NCBI GenBank assembly: GCA_047833645.1
Contig: CP181259.1
Location: forward strand, 2,108,001 to 2,172,000
Direction: 5' to 3'
DNA from: Pseudolactococcus sp041800635
GTDB taxonomy: Bacteria > Bacillota > Bacilli > Lactobacillales > Streptococcaceae
Length of the DNA: 64,000 bases
Shown here: one piece after another, positions 33,036-42,151 of the stretch
Numbering within the stretch: position 1 is the first letter of the stretch
Layout of the letters: each line of letters starts with the position of its first letter
Notes under the pieces: model-generated
Told to the model about the DNA's origin: nothing
Seen by the model: only the letters and a program-made list of their open reading frames with translations
Database searches by the model: none
Program-made: the position numbers and the translations under genes

Positions 33036-34300
33036 TTGATCACGTCAACGCCGCCAAGATAAGGGCGAAGGACTTCAGGAATGGTAACAGACCCATCAGC
33101 ATTTTGGTAGTTTTCAAGCAAGGCAGCGACAGTACGTCCAACTGCTAAACCAGAACCATTGAGGGTGTGAAGAAGTTGTGTTTTACCTGCTTCATCACGG
33201 TAACGAATTTGGGCACGACGTGCTTGGAAGTCTCCCGTATTAGAACAAGAAGAGATTTCACGGTAAGTGTGTTGAGATGGAATCCATACTTCTAAGTCAT
33301 AAGTTTTAGCAGCAGAGAAGCCCATATCACCAGTTGATAAAGCCATCACACGGTATGCCAAGCCTAATTTTTCAAGAATATTACCAGCGTTTACGACCAT
33401 TTTATCAAGTTCTTGGTATGATGTTTCTGGCTTAGAAAACTTAACCATCTCTACCTTGTGGAATTGGTGCAAGCGAATGAGACCACGTGTGTCACGGCCA
33501 GCTGAACCCGCTTCAGAACGAAATGATGGGCTCATGGCAGTGAAATAGATTGGTAGTTCGCTACCGTCAATAATTTCATTGCGATAGTAGTTAGTTAAAG
33601 GGACTTCAGCAGTTGGGATTAAAACAAAATCGCTATCTGCTAATTCAAAGGTATCTTCCTTAAATTTCGGATATTGACCTGTACCGTACATTGAGTCGTG
33701 ATTAACCATGTAAGGTGTGATCATTTCGGTATAGCCTTCTTTGGCATGCTCATCCAACATGAAGTTGTAGAGTGCGCGCTCAAGACGTGCGCCCAAACCT
33801 TTATAGAACAAGAAGCGTGAGCCAGTGACTTTAGCGCCACGTTCCCAGTCCAAAATGCCTAATTTTTCTCCCAAATCCCAATGCGCTTGTGGTTCAAAAT
33901 CAAAGTTTGGCACTTCACCCACTCGTTTGACTTCGACATTATCATCTTCGTCAGCACCGACAGGGACATCGTCAGCAGGGATATTAGGCAGTGTTTCGAG
34001 AAGTCCTGTTACTTTTTCATCAAAGAAAGTCAACTCAGCGTCAAGTGCCTTGATATGACTTGCCACTTCCTGCATTTGCGCGATCGCAGCACTGGCATCT
34101 TCCTTGTTGCGTTTGGCAAGGCCAATGGCTTCAGACGCCTCGTTACGTTGCTTTTTGAGGTCTTCCGTCTCGATGATTAACTCACGTCTTTTGGCATCGA
34201 AATCACGTAATTCATAGAGTTTTTCGGATGCCACACCACGTGTTTTGAGTTTGGCCTCTACCGCATCAAATTGGTTGCGAATTTGTTTAATGTCTAACAT
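33032..34300 (-). CDS. serS: Seryl-tRNA synthetase
   Basis: Class II aminoacyl-tRNA synthetase charging tRNA-Ser. 422 residues from MLDIKQIRNQFD. An N-terminal antiparallel coiled coil (about 25-100) binds the long variable arm. The class II core shows TGQYPKFKEDTF, PTAEVPLTN, FRSEAGSAGRDTRGLIRLHQF (motif 2) and NGSGLAVGRT (motif 3). A longer frame to 34387 exists, but GGAGGACAG lies just before 34300, and the upstream part falls in the T-box terminator. Downstream gene overlaps by 4 bp. Confidence 0.96.
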   Translation of the reverse strand: MLDIKQIRNQFDAVEAKLKTRGVASEKLYELRDFDAKRRELIIETEDLKKQRNEASEAIGLAKRNKEDASAAIAQMQEVASHIKALDAELTFFDEKVTGLLETLPNIPADDVPVGADEDDNVEVKRVGEVPNFDFEPQAHWDLGEKLGILDWERGAKVTGSRFLFYKGLGARLERALYNFMLDEHAKEGYTEMITPYMVNHDSMYGTGQYPKFKEDTFELADSDFVLIPTAEVPLTNYYRNEIIDGSELPIYFTAMSPSFRSEAGSAGRDTRGLIRLHQFHKVEMVKFSKPETSYQELDKMVVNAGNILEKLGLAYRVMALSTGDMGFSAAKTYDLEVWIPSQHTYREISSCSNTGDFQARRAQIRYRDEAGKTQLLHTLNGSGLAVGRTVAALLENYQNADGSVTIPEVLRPYLGGVDVIK

Positions 34301-34304
34301 AACT

Positions 34305-34498
34305 GTCCTCCGAGTAATGAAAAAGATGCCTTCAAAATGAACAGGGCGTTTTTCAACACGGTTCCACCTGTCTTGCTTTGAAAGCATCTCGTTTTTTATT
34401 TTAAGCTGTTTAAGGGCGGTAGAATTTCACACTAACCAAGGAGTTGCTTACATCAACCGCAACCTTTCTAAACCAATGGTTCGTCTTACTTATCCGCT
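34305..34498 (-). promoter_or_regulatory. T-box riboswitch of serS
   Basis: On the minus strand, the leader has a Stem I base GCGG...CCGC, an AGTA and GAA loop-E-like pair, and the T-box sequence GGTGGAACCG (34359-34368). A terminator (GATGCTTTCAAA with TTTTGAAGGCATC then T5; 34320-34388) can be disrupted when uncharged tRNA-Ser binds. Serine starvation should raise serS expression. The specifier codon could not be fixed by eye. Confidence 0.88.
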
Positions 34499-34504
34499 AA
34501 ACAC

Positions 34505-34533
34505 ATTATAGCAAGATAGCCTAGAATAATCAA
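34505..34533 (-). promoter_or_regulatory. serS promoter
   Basis: TTGATT (34528-34533), exact 17-bp spacer, TATAAT (34505-34510) on the minus strand. The -35 overlaps the end of the DUF956 gene. Confidence 0.78.
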
Positions 34534-34919
34534 CTTTTTCTTTTAGTCAATAATTTCTTGACTTTGCTAACCAGTGTTGGGGCCTTAACCACCTTATCAT
34601 TGCCTAAATGTTCACGAACCAGTTTCAGGACTTTACCTGCGTCTTTTGAAGAAAAACGCAAATTGTTTTGTCGCTTGCTGTTGCCTTGTTTTTTTAAAAC
34701 AATGACAAATTGTCGTCGGACTTTATGCTGACGTGTCACGACCCCTTCAACATGGTGAATTGTTTCCCAAGGAATTTGAATGGCATCAGCAATATTGGCA
34801 TCATTAAAAAACTCAAATGCTTTATCACCAATGAGGAGTTTACCATAGACGCTACCAAGGCCGACATAGGCAATAGCTTGAAGAGGAGCGGAAGTTTGTG
34901 TATTCAGTGATTGTATCAT
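34530..34919 (-). CDS. manO: DUF956 protein (ManO)
   Basis: A 129-residue protein of the DUF956/ManO family, found after the mannose PTS genes in lactic bacteria (IGDKAFEFFNDANIADAIQIPWETI). The beta-sandwich-like domain suggests a binding or regulatory partner of the EII complex; function not established. A terminator lies between manN and this gene, which has its own extended -10 six bases before the ATG, so it can be expressed independently as a leaderless message. Confidence 0.85.
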   Translation of the reverse strand: MIQSLNTQTSAPLQAIAYVGLGSVYGKLLIGDKAFEFFNDANIADAIQIPWETIHHVEGVVTRQHKVRRQFVIVLKKQGNSKRQNNLRFSSKDAGKVLKLVREHLGNDKVVKAPTLVSKVKKLLTKRKS

Positions 34920-34925
34920 AGTTAT

Positions 34926-34934
34926 AGTATACCA
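34926..34934 (-). promoter_or_regulatory. manO promoter, leaderless start
   Basis: Minus strand TGG-TATACT (hexamer 34926-34931), six bases before the ATG at 34919. Confidence 0.6.
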
Positions 34935-34943
34935 ATTTTTTAA

Positions 34944-34969
34944 TAAAAAAACCTGCCATAACTGGCAAG
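34944..34969 (-). terminator. man PTS terminator
   Basis: Minus strand CTTGCCA, 4-base loop, TGGCAGG and seven T. Confidence 0.85.
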
Positions 34970-34995
34970 CTTTTCAAAAGCAGAAGTGCTTAGGC

Positions 34996-35907
34996 TTACA
35001 TTACACCAAGGACGTGCATCACAACACCAAAGATAAATAGGCCGATGATGATCGCGATTGGTGAAACTTTTTTCTTAAGTAACCACATACATAGGAAAGT
35101 CAAGAGCAAGCCAGCAAGACCTGGAATCAAGCCATCCAAGTTTTGTTGTAAAGTTGTCACTTTATCAGGTGTTTGAGAAAGTCCTTCACCAACTTTTTGG
35201 AAGGCTTCTTGGATACCTTTGCCACCTGCAGGGAGTTTGTCCCATTCGATGTATGCACCTTCAGAGAGTTTGACTTTAGAAACATCAAGTGCAAATTTGA
35301 TAGATACCCAACGTTCTACGAGAACGGCAAGGATAAACATACCTAAGATTGATGCACCTTTAGTGATGTCTTGCAACAATCCACCAGACAAGTCAGAAGT
35401 AATTGAAGAACCAGCTTTATAACCGAATTCTTGTGTGTACCAGATAAATGCCCAACGAATTACGTTCCAAAGGACGAAGAACAAAATAGGTCCAAGGATG
35501 TTACCGCTCAAGGCAAGTGAGGCACCGATCGCACCCAAGATAGGTCGAACAGTAAACCAGAAGACAGGATCACCGATACCGGCAAGAGGACCCATCATAC
35601 CAACTTTAACCCCTTGGATAGCAACGTCATCAATGGGTGCACCATTGGCACGTTCTTCTTCGAGGGCAAGTGTTACACCGATAATTGGGCTAGCAACGTA
35701 TGGGTGTGTATTGAAGAATTCCATGTGACGTGTCAAAGCAGCAGCACGGTCTTCTTTAGTTGTGTAGAGCTTTTTAATCGCTGGGATTAAAGAGAAAGCC
35801 CAACCTAAGTTTTGCATCCGTTCGTAGTTCCAAGAACCTTGAAGGAAAGTAGAACGCCAAGCAACGGCTAAACGGTCATTTTTTGAAAGTTTAATTTTTT
35901 CACTCAT
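34996..35907 (-). CDS. manN: Mannose/glucose PTS component IID
   Basis: Membrane subunit IID of the mannose-family phosphotransferase, 303 residues from MSEKIKLSKNDR. Family sequence AWRSTFLQGSWNYERMQNLGWAFSLIP and HMEFFNTHPYVASPIIG are intact, with the C-terminal helices at about 180-300. It pairs with IIC to form the sugar channel. Start at 35907 chosen because the longer frame overlaps the IIC stop and AAAGGACG lies between them. Last gene of the PTS operon before the terminator. Confidence 0.94.
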   Translation of the reverse strand: MSEKIKLSKNDRLAVAWRSTFLQGSWNYERMQNLGWAFSLIPAIKKLYTTKEDRAAALTRHMEFFNTHPYVASPIIGVTLALEEERANGAPIDDVAIQGVKVGMMGPLAGIGDPVFWFTVRPILGAIGASLALSGNILGPILFFVLWNVIRWAFIWYTQEFGYKAGSSITSDLSGGLLQDITKGASILGMFILAVLVERWVSIKFALDVSKVKLSEGAYIEWDKLPAGGKGIQEAFQKVGEGLSQTPDKVTTLQQNLDGLIPGLAGLLLTFLCMWLLKKKVSPIAIIIGLFIFGVVMHVLGVM

Positions 35908-35926
35908 AATAATCTTGTCGTCCTTT

Positions 35927-36736
35927 CTAATAGTCATTCAAGATGTCGCCGATAGGATCTGTACTACCAGAACCGCCACCAGCGTTGTTACCGTTACCAC
36001 CCATTTTAGAAAGATTGATATAGATGAGGGCAAGGGCAACACCGATCGCACCAAGGGCGATAAGTGTCAAATTGCTAACTGCGGCAAGGGCGAAACCAAT
36101 GGCAAAGAAAGGCCAAACTTCACGTGACGCCATCATGTTGATAACCAAGGCATAACCTACGGCAACAACCATACCACCACCGATGGCCATACCATCAGTC
36201 AACCAAGCTGGCATTGCTTCAAGCGCATTTTGTACGGCTTGAGTTGGTACCAAGATAAGGGCCAAAGCAGGGATAACGATACGAATACCTTGTAATAAAA
36301 GTGCGACGAAATGGAAACGTTCAAGACCCGCAAAGTTACCTTTTTTAGCTTCAGCATCAGCACCATGAACCAAACCGACAGAAATCGTCCGAACGATCAT
36401 TGTCAAGAAAAGACCAGCAACTGAAAGTGGGATAGCTGTTGAGAAAGCGACTGTGATACCTTTTGTATCAAAGTTACCAGATTGAACCATGATAATGGCA
36501 GCGGCAACACCGGCAAGGGCAGCATCGGGTGCAACTGCAGCTCCGATATTAGCCCAACCAAGTGCCATCATTTGAATTGTACCACCAAGGATAATACCAG
36601 CTGTCAAGTGACCAGTTACAAGACCGATCAATGTACAAGAAATAATTGGTTGGTGAAATTGGAACTCATCGAGGATGCCTTCAAGACCAGCGAAGAAAGC
36701 AATGATGAGAACTAAAATAATAGAGATAATAGACAT
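35927..36736 (-). CDS. manM: Mannose/glucose PTS component IIC
   Basis: A 269-residue membrane permease subunit IIC with about seven helices. The family segment ALGWANIGAAVAPDAALAGVA is near residues 57-77. A Gly/Asn-rich C-terminal tail follows. Middle gene of the operon, 17 bp after the IIAB gene. Confidence 0.94.
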   Translation of the reverse strand: MSIISIILVLIIAFFAGLEGILDEFQFHQPIISCTLIGLVTGHLTAGIILGGTIQMMALGWANIGAAVAPDAALAGVAAAIIMVQSGNFDTKGITVAFSTAIPLSVAGLFLTMIVRTISVGLVHGADAEAKKGNFAGLERFHFVALLLQGIRIVIPALALILVPTQAVQNALEAMPAWLTDGMAIGGGMVVAVGYALVINMMASREVWPFFAIGFALAAVSNLTLIALGAIGVALALIYINLSKMGGNGNNAGGGSGSTDPIGDILNDY

Positions 36737-36753
36737 GTTTAGTTCCTTTCGTT

Positions 36754-37743
36754 TTACTGAACGTTAGCTTTTTTGATCAAATCGAACAAGTCAGCTCTAG
36801 AGTCATTTGGTACTTTACGCACATCAAATTTAACTCCCAAATCACGAAGTTTTTCAAAGGTTTCAACGTCTTTTTTGTCCATTGACAACACTTTGTTAAC
36901 CATTGTTTTACCAGTTGAATGTGCCATTGACCCAACATTGATTGACTCAATTGGTACGCCACCTTCAACGGCTGCCAAAACATCTTGTGGATTTTCAAAT
37001 AGTAAGAAAGCATGTGTGTTACCAAAACGAGGGTCTTTGGCAATCTCAACCATTTTAGAGATTGGGATAACATTGGCTTTCACGCCATTTGGAGCAGCTT
37101 GACCAATCAATTGTTTACGCAAGTCGTCTTTAGCAACCGCGTCAGAAACAACAATGATACGATCTGCTTTAGAGTCTGGTGTCCAAGCCGTTGCGACTTG
37201 ACCGTGCAGTAAACGTGTATCGATGCGGACAAGATTGATTTTAATCTTGCCATCACCGATGACAGTACCTTCAGGAATAGCAGATGCAGTTGCTGTTTCA
37301 GCTGGGGCAGCAGTTGCCGTTTCTTCAGGTTGAAGCGTTTCTGGTAAAATTCTAATCCCGTCTTTCGCTTCCTTGAGGATGTTAGCAACGACTTTTTCTA
37401 AGCCTGCTTCAGCATCCATCATACGTTCAGTGTAGGCTTGAATCAACATTGGTAGATTCAAACCTGTGATAATAGCGATGTTGCGATCTGGATTTTCAGC
37501 CAGAACAGCACTTGCTTGGTTAAATGGAGAACCACTCCATAAATCCGCAAGCACCAAAATCTCATCATCAGCGTCAAATGTCGCGATGGCTGCGTCGATT
37601 TTAGCACGCAAGTCATCAGGACCTTCGCTAGGCATGAAAGTCACTGTTTGGACTTTTTCTTGCTCACCGAAAATCATTGAACCTGATTGATGGATACCTT
37701 CGGCGAATTCGCCGTGGCTCGCAATTACGATTCCGATACTCAA
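36754..37743 (-). CDS. manL: Mannose/glucose PTS component IIAB
   Basis: A 329-residue cytosolic phosphotransfer protein. Domain IIA (1-125) carries the phosphorylated His10 in IASHGEFAEG. An Ala/Thr/Glu-Pro linker (130-160) follows. IIB (about 165-329) carries the His in RIDTRLLHGQVATAW. It passes phosphate from HPr to incoming glucose or mannose. First gene of manLMN, preceded by a -35/-10 pair with a cre-like site just upstream. Confidence 0.95.
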   Translation of the reverse strand: MSIGIVIASHGEFAEGIHQSGSMIFGEQEKVQTVTFMPSEGPDDLRAKIDAAIATFDADDEILVLADLWSGSPFNQASAVLAENPDRNIAIITGLNLPMLIQAYTERMMDAEAGLEKVVANILKEAKDGIRILPETLQPEETATAAPAETATASAIPEGTVIGDGKIKINLVRIDTRLLHGQVATAWTPDSKADRIIVVSDAVAKDDLRKQLIGQAAPNGVKANVIPISKMVEIAKDPRFGNTHAFLLFENPQDVLAAVEGGVPIESINVGSMAHSTGKTMVNKVLSMDKKDVETFEKLRDLGVKFDVRKVPNDSRADLFDLIKKANVQ

Positions 37744-37794
37744 ATTTGAGTTCCTCCTTATAAGAAATTGTAAATAAAAAAATTATTACACTCT

Positions 37795-37824
37795 ATTATG
37801 CCCCTATAAGAAACAGTTTGTCAA
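37795..37824 (-). promoter_or_regulatory. manLMN promoter
   Basis: TTGACA (37819-37824), 18-bp spacer, CATAAT (37795-37800) on the minus strand. Confidence 0.65.
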
Positions 37825-37833
37825 GTCAAAATG

Positions 37834-37847
37834 TGGAAACGTTTTCC
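37834..37847. promoter_or_regulatory. cre-like site upstream of manLMN
   Basis: TGGAAACGTTTTCC differs from the CcpA consensus at the last position. It lies 10 bp upstream of the -35, a location compatible with activation rather than simple repression. Confidence 0.55.
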
Positions 37848-37991
37848 TTGTCATCATATTGTATTATTACAGACTATTTAAGAAGATGAAAAAATAATCT
37901 GATAAAAAATAAACGGTTTCCCTAGGTATATTGGTAAAAATGTTATAAACTATAACTATAAATAAAATTAGAATCTGAATAGGAAATCACT

Positions 37992-38888
37992 ATGAGAATA
38001 CAGCAATTAAAATACATTATCAAAATCGTTGAAACAGGCTCGATGAACGAGGCGTCAAAACATTTATTCGTGACCCAACCCTCGCTTTCAAACGCAGTCA
38101 GAGAGCTAGAAGAAGAGATGGGGATTAAAATTTTCACGCGTTCGACCCGAGGGATCACTTTGACCTCAGACGGCGTTGAGTTTCTATCTTATGCCAGACA
38201 AATTGTGGAGCAGACGGAGCTTTTAGAGGAACGTTATAAGTATAATCGTGAGAAAAAGGAATTATTTGCCGTTTCTGCGCAACATTATGCCTTCGTTGTC
38301 GAAAGTTTTGCCAGCATTTTGCGGGAAAATGATATGCGCAATTATGAGCTGATTCTGCGGGAGACACGGACCCATGAAGTCATCGATGATGTGCGTGATT
38401 TCCGCTCTGAAATCGGCGTCTTGTATCTTAATGATTTTAACCGAGATGTCCTGACCAAGCTGTTCTTGGACAACAATCTGGAGTTTACACCCCTTTTTCA
38501 AGCGGTACCGCACGTCTTCATCTCCAAGCACCATCCCCTCGCCAGTAAAACGTCGGTCACACTTGATGAAATGGCTGCCTTTCCCTACCTCAGCTATGAG
38601 CAGGGTGAGCGTAATTCCTTTTACTTTTCTGAGGAGATCCTGTCGACCGCTCGTCATGACAAATCGATCGTTGTCTCCGACCGTGCGACCCTTTTTAATT
38701 TGCTGATCGGACTCGACGGCTACACCATTTCCACGGGGATTTTAAACAGCGACTTGAACGGCGACGACATTGTCAGCGTGCCGCTGCTAGTGGATGAGCA
38801 AATCGAGATCGGGTATATTTGCCACAAAAAAGGGCTCTTATCCGAACTCGGCCAACGGTTTTTGAAGGAACTTAAAGCTAAGGTTTAA
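37992..38888 (+). CDS. LysR-family transcriptional regulator
   Basis: A 298-residue LTTR. N-terminal HTH (MNEASKHLFVTQPSLSNAVRELEEEMG, about 18-44) and a periplasmic-binding-like effector domain from about 90. Divergent from manLMN across a 248-bp gap. From context it may regulate the AlkZ-like gene behind it or the PTS, but no operator could be assigned. Similar regulators in lactic bacteria control sulfur amino acid genes; no claim here. AGGAAATC precedes ATG. Confidence 0.88.
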   Translation: MRIQQLKYIIKIVETGSMNEASKHLFVTQPSLSNAVRELEEEMGIKIFTRSTRGITLTSDGVEFLSYARQIVEQTELLEERYKYNREKKELFAVSAQHYAFVVESFASILRENDMRNYELILRETRTHEVIDDVRDFRSEIGVLYLNDFNRDVLTKLFLDNNLEFTPLFQAVPHVFISKHHPLASKTSVTLDEMAAFPYLSYEQGERNSFYFSEEILSTARHDKSIVVSDRATLFNLLIGLDGYTISTGILNSDLNGDDIVSVPLLVDEQIEIGYICHKKGLLSELGQRFLKELKAKV

Positions 38889-38908
38889 ACCTTGAGGGGG
38901 ATGAGAAG

Positions 38909-40078
38909 ATGCCTGAAACGACTTTTTCAAAGCAGGAGATTCGGCGGTATTTGCTTCATCATTTTGGGTTAGATCGGCTGGATGCTTATGGTGAGGGGAA
39001 ATCAGGAGTTTTGGCTTATGTCAAGCAAGTGACGAGTCTGCAGCAAGACCCGATTAATATCGTGGGGACCAATATCGATATTATTTTGGCGAGTCGATTT
39101 TCAGATTATTCGCCTCAGATCTTGGCTGAGCTGCTTTATCAGGATGAGGTGTTGATCGAAGGGGTTGATAAGGAAGCCTGTCTTTTTTCACGAGACGAGT
39201 GGGGCCAGTTTGCTTTTGCTCGAGAACAACGAGTAGCGGCTAATCTCAGAACGCTGAGTTATCGTAATCAAGAGACGGCCTTGGATTATTTGGATGAGGT
39301 GTCGAAGATTTTGCAGCAGAGCACTGAGCCGATTGCTCCTCAGGAGTTGAATCTAGGAAAGCTTGCTGACAGTCGTTGGGGGAGTTCAGATTTGGGCAAT
39401 GCTGTCTTATATCATCTGTGGTATCAAGGTGTTGCTGTTATCGCTGAGAGAAAAGAGCGGCGTAAACTATATCAACACTGTGACCAAGCCAAGGGACTGA
39501 CGAATTTAGCGACATTTGAGTCGGAGGCAGATTTTTTAGACTGGTTCATTTATAGAAGATTATCTGGTTTGGGTGCTTATTGGTTGAAATCTGGTGCTGG
39601 CTGGTTGGGGCAGTCTATGAAGGCACGCCAAGCGGTGATTGCGCACTTTCTTGCCCAAGGCAAAGTGGTTAAAATTCAGGTGACGGATATGAAGGACGCG
39701 CTCTATCTGACCCAAGAGAACTATCAGCAATTATTAGCAGTTAAAAATCAGCCGCTTAAAGCGGATGAGGTTAGATTTATCGCACCATTAGATAATGTCA
39801 TTTGGGATCGAAAGTTTGTCCAAGCCATTTTTGATTTTGAGTATGTTTGGGAAGTCTATAAGCCAGAAAAATTACGGCAGTACGGCTATTATGTGCTCCC
39901 TATTTTGTTAGGAGATACCTTTATCGGCCGATTTGAACCAGACCGCGACAAGACACGTCAGGATACTTTGCAAATTAAGGAAATTTGGTTTGAATTAGAA
40001 GCTTATCAAACACCTGAAATTGAAGCCATGATAAGGGCAGAAGTTAACCGGTATAATCGCTTGCTACCAAGCAAGTAG
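38909..40078 (+). CDS. AlkZ/YcaQ-like DNA glycosylase family protein
   Basis: A 389-residue protein of the winged-helix HTH_42 family that includes AlkZ and E. coli YcaQ, which unhook interstrand crosslinks and excise alkylated bases. The catalytic-type motif Q-x-D appears in SLQQDPINIV (about residue 44). Tandem winged helix domains and the C-terminal RQYGYYVLPILLGDTFIGRFEPDRD barrel motif follow. Starts 20 bp after the LysR gene behind GAGGGGG, so probably in operon with it and with TMEM175 downstream. Activity is inferred from family. Confidence 0.82.
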   Translation: MPETTFSKQEIRRYLLHHFGLDRLDAYGEGKSGVLAYVKQVTSLQQDPINIVGTNIDIILASRFSDYSPQILAELLYQDEVLIEGVDKEACLFSRDEWGQFAFAREQRVAANLRTLSYRNQETALDYLDEVSKILQQSTEPIAPQELNLGKLADSRWGSSDLGNAVLYHLWYQGVAVIAERKERRKLYQHCDQAKGLTNLATFESEADFLDWFIYRRLSGLGAYWLKSGAGWLGQSMKARQAVIAHFLAQGKVVKIQVTDMKDALYLTQENYQQLLAVKNQPLKADEVRFIAPLDNVIWDRKFVQAIFDFEYVWEVYKPEKLRQYGYYVLPILLGDTFIGRFEPDRDKTRQDTLQIKEIWFELEAYQTPEIEAMIRAEVNRYNRLLPSK

Positions 40079-40087
40079 GTAAAATAT

Positions 40088-40639
40088 ATGAAAAAAAGTA
40101 GAACAGAAGCTTTCACAGACGCCGTTATAGCGATTGTGATGACGATTTTGGTTTTGGAATTTCCACATGTTCAGGGGTCTACCTTTGCAGATTTGATCGT
40201 CCTCAAAGGTATTTTCCTAGCCTATGTCATCAGTTTTATCTTTTTGGTGATCTACTGGAGTAATCATCACCACATTTTCCAAATGATCGATAAAGTGAGT
40301 GGGCAAACGCTTTGGTGGAATAATGCTTTCATCTTTTTAATCACCCTTTTGCCTTTTACGACTAACTGGTTAGGGGATAATATCTGGGCACATGATCCCG
40401 AAATCCTTTATGCTGCCTTGTTTTTATTGGCCAATCTGACTTGGTTGTGCATGATTAAAAATCTAGTCAAGGTCAATGCCCATAATGCGTGTGTGACGAA
40501 AATTTTGGGAGATTATCGGAAGTCTTATCGAACCTTGTTATTAAATGTTTTAGCCCTAGTGGTGGCTTTCTTTATCCCAATCGGTGGTTTAATAATCAAT
40601 GTTCTTTCTTTCCTCCTTTGGGTTGTGCCAGATAAATGA
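40088..40639 (+). CDS. TMEM175-family potassium channel-like protein
   Basis: A 183-residue membrane protein of the bacterial TMEM175 (DUF1211) family, with the FxDxVxAI signature in EAFTDAVIAIVMTILVLEF (residues 7-25) lining the pore and about six helices. Bacterial members are K-selective leak channels that act as tetramers. 10 bp after the AlkZ-like gene. Confidence 0.9.
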   Translation: MKKSRTEAFTDAVIAIVMTILVLEFPHVQGSTFADLIVLKGIFLAYVISFIFLVIYWSNHHHIFQMIDKVSGQTLWWNNAFIFLITLLPFTTNWLGDNIWAHDPEILYAALFLLANLTWLCMIKNLVKVNAHNACVTKILGDYRKSYRTLLLNVLALVVAFFIPIGGLIINVLSFLLWVVPDK

Positions 40640-40797
40640 ATCGAAAAAATTAAAAATAAGTAAAATTTTAAAATGTAATCAGTTATAATACAGAAATCAT
40701 GCGACATCTTGAGGATGATTTTTTATGAAACAGGACATTCTTACGCTATTTTTTATGTTTTATTTCAGAAAATATGATAAACTTAGTGTAAGGACTT

Positions 40798-40885
40798 TGA
40801 TAAGGAAAGACTTTGAACGACCAACGTTCGCGAATGACCTGTTTGGCCGGAGCGCAAGCGTAGGCCAAGTTTCAAGGGTTTATGA
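40798..40885 (+). repeat. Structured repeat, copy 1 (upstream of ebsA)
   Basis: Shares AAAGACTTTGA, GTTTGGC...GCAGC/GAGC, CGTAGG and CAAGTTT with 58191-58283 in the same order and spacing. GTTTGGCC (40841) pairs with GGCCAAG (40863), a nested hairpin. It lies in the leader of the EbsA gene. Confidence 0.6.
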
Positions 40886-40914
40886 AATAAAATCGTGGAA
40901 AGGGTGTTAGGTGT

Positions 40915-41409
40915 ATGATTAAAATATTCGGTAAATTACGTTATCATTGGCAACCAGAGTTGTCCATCACGATCACGTATTGGTGCTTATCTATTGCGCC
41001 TATTTTCATTAGCTTGGCTTTATTATATGAGAACACCAAAATATCAAGATCGTCATTTATTCTCTTTATTATTTTTATCGTTTTGGTCTGGCTGGGTTTC
41101 CAACGCTACTTTGAAATTTCGGATGATAAAGACTTGCTGCTATCACGCGGTTTAGTGCCTGGTTATGCTGGAAAGACAGTGATTTCAAGTATCTCGATGA
41201 TTAAAATTAGTAAACGTGCCATTATTATTTATACCAATCACAATGTCAAGGGTAAAATTTTTTATATGCGTAAATGGCCCAAAAAATATTTTGTGGACAC
41301 CTTGATAACCAATCCTTATTTCCAAGGAGAAGTGGAGCTCATTGGTCAGATTGACCATTATTTTGAGAGCTATGCGACTGACAAAAAAAGCAAACTGAGT
41401 CAAATTTAA
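40915..41409 (+). CDS. ebsA: EbsA-family membrane protein
   Basis: A 164-residue protein with two N-terminal membrane helices (about 20-38 and 46-63) followed by a cytosolic PH-like domain. It matches the EbsA family as I recall it next to ferredoxin and cmk in streptococci and enterococci, the same neighbours as here. Function not established. AAAGGG precedes ATG 40915. The upstream structured repeat is probably in its leader. Confidence 0.75.
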   Translation: MIKIFGKLRYHWQPELSITITYWCLSIAPIFISLALLYENTKISRSSFILFIIFIVLVWLGFQRYFEISDDKDLLLSRGLVPGYAGKTVISSISMIKISKRAIIIYTNHNVKGKIFYMRKWPKKYFVDTLITNPYFQGEVELIGQIDHYFESYATDKKSKLSQI

Positions 41410-41448
41410 GACAGTACCCAAAAAGCACAGGCTAGCTGTGCTGTCAGT

Positions 41449-41646
41449 TTAGTTTTTTTTAACGACGATGGCTCTGGTTGGACATTCTTTAGCCGCTTGT
41501 ACAAGACTAGTATCAGGTGTGACGTCGATTTCGGTGTCGCCGGTATCAAAGCGGACTAAGCCATCCACATCATAGTTAAAAATCGGATTATAGGTGTGGC
41601 ATAGGCCACAAGCAATGCACTGCTCAGGAAGTATTTGAATGATCAT
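41449..41646 (-). CDS. fer: Ferredoxin
   Basis: A 65-residue single [4Fe-4S] ferredoxin. Cluster ligands are CIACGLC (residues 9-15) and the distal Cys in ECPTRAI. Low-potential electron carrier. The start at 41646 (MIIQILPEQC) is preferred over 41676 because the TATACT hexamer lies six bases upstream, implying a leaderless mRNA. It is divergent from the LysM-protein gene, with the promoters interleaved in about 30 bp. Confidence 0.92.
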   Translation of the reverse strand: MIIQILPEQCIACGLCHTYNPIFNYDVDGLVRFDTGDTEIDVTPDTSLVQAAKECPTRAIVVKKN

Positions 41647-41652
41647 ACTACT

Positions 41653-41661
41653 AGTATAACA
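41653..41661 (-). promoter_or_regulatory. fer promoter, leaderless start
   Basis: Minus strand TGT-TATACT (hexamer 41653-41658), six bases before the ATG at 41646. Confidence 0.65.
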
Positions 41662-41674
41662 AAGAAAGGACATC

Positions 41675-42151
41675 ATGACTAAGAAAAACGAACCATGGAA
41701 TAATGAAGTTTATGGTGCCATGCAGGAATCTCGTGGTGACATGCCACCTAAACGGTCATCTAAGAAAAATGAGCCCTCTACCAATTTTTTAACTTTTTTA
41801 GTGGTGCTTTTATTCATGATTATTGGGGGCATTGTTGTGATTATTGTCTGGAATAATCGCTTAGTCGATAACACCAAAATCTCGTCAAGTTTTTATACCA
41901 GTAAATCCAGCGTTTCGAATTCAGCATCTGCTAGCCAGTCAAATGGCGCTTCTGAAGAAAAGCCCGCTGAGTCTCAACCTGCTGAATCCAGTTCAGCTGC
42001 CGCTGGTGGAACGACGACTGTTGAAGCAGGCGAAGGGCTTTATGCTATCGCTGCTAGAACAGGTGTAGATGCCCAAACTATCGCCAAGGCCAACGGCATG
42101 ACTGTTGAAAATTGGTATGCTAACCCAGGAGATGTCGTTAAGTTAAAATGA
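41675..42151 (+). CDS. LysM-domain membrane protein
   Basis: A 158-residue type II membrane protein. Cytosolic charged N-terminus, helix at about 38-61, a Ser/Ala/Glu-rich low-complexity stalk (72-112), and a C-terminal LysM domain (TVEAGEGLYAIAARTGVDAQ...NPGDVVKLK) that binds peptidoglycan outside the cell. The same gene order with cmk occurs in relatives (SAG1386/EF1546 class). Stop overlaps the cmk start (ATGA). AAAGGAC precedes ATG 41675. Confidence 0.88.
   Translation: MTKKNEPWNNEVYGAMQESRGDMPPKRSSKKNEPSTNFLTFLVVLLFMIIGGIVVIIVWNNRLVDNTKISSSFYTSKSSVSNSASASQSNGASEEKPAESQPAESSSAAAGGTTTVEAGEGLYAIAARTGVDAQTIAKANGMTVENWYANPGDVVKLK

Noticed and set aside
40725..40910. 61-codon frame before ebsA
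   Set aside because: It runs through the structured repeat with no family resemblance; the composition looks non-coding. A -10 at 40684 nearby was not enough.
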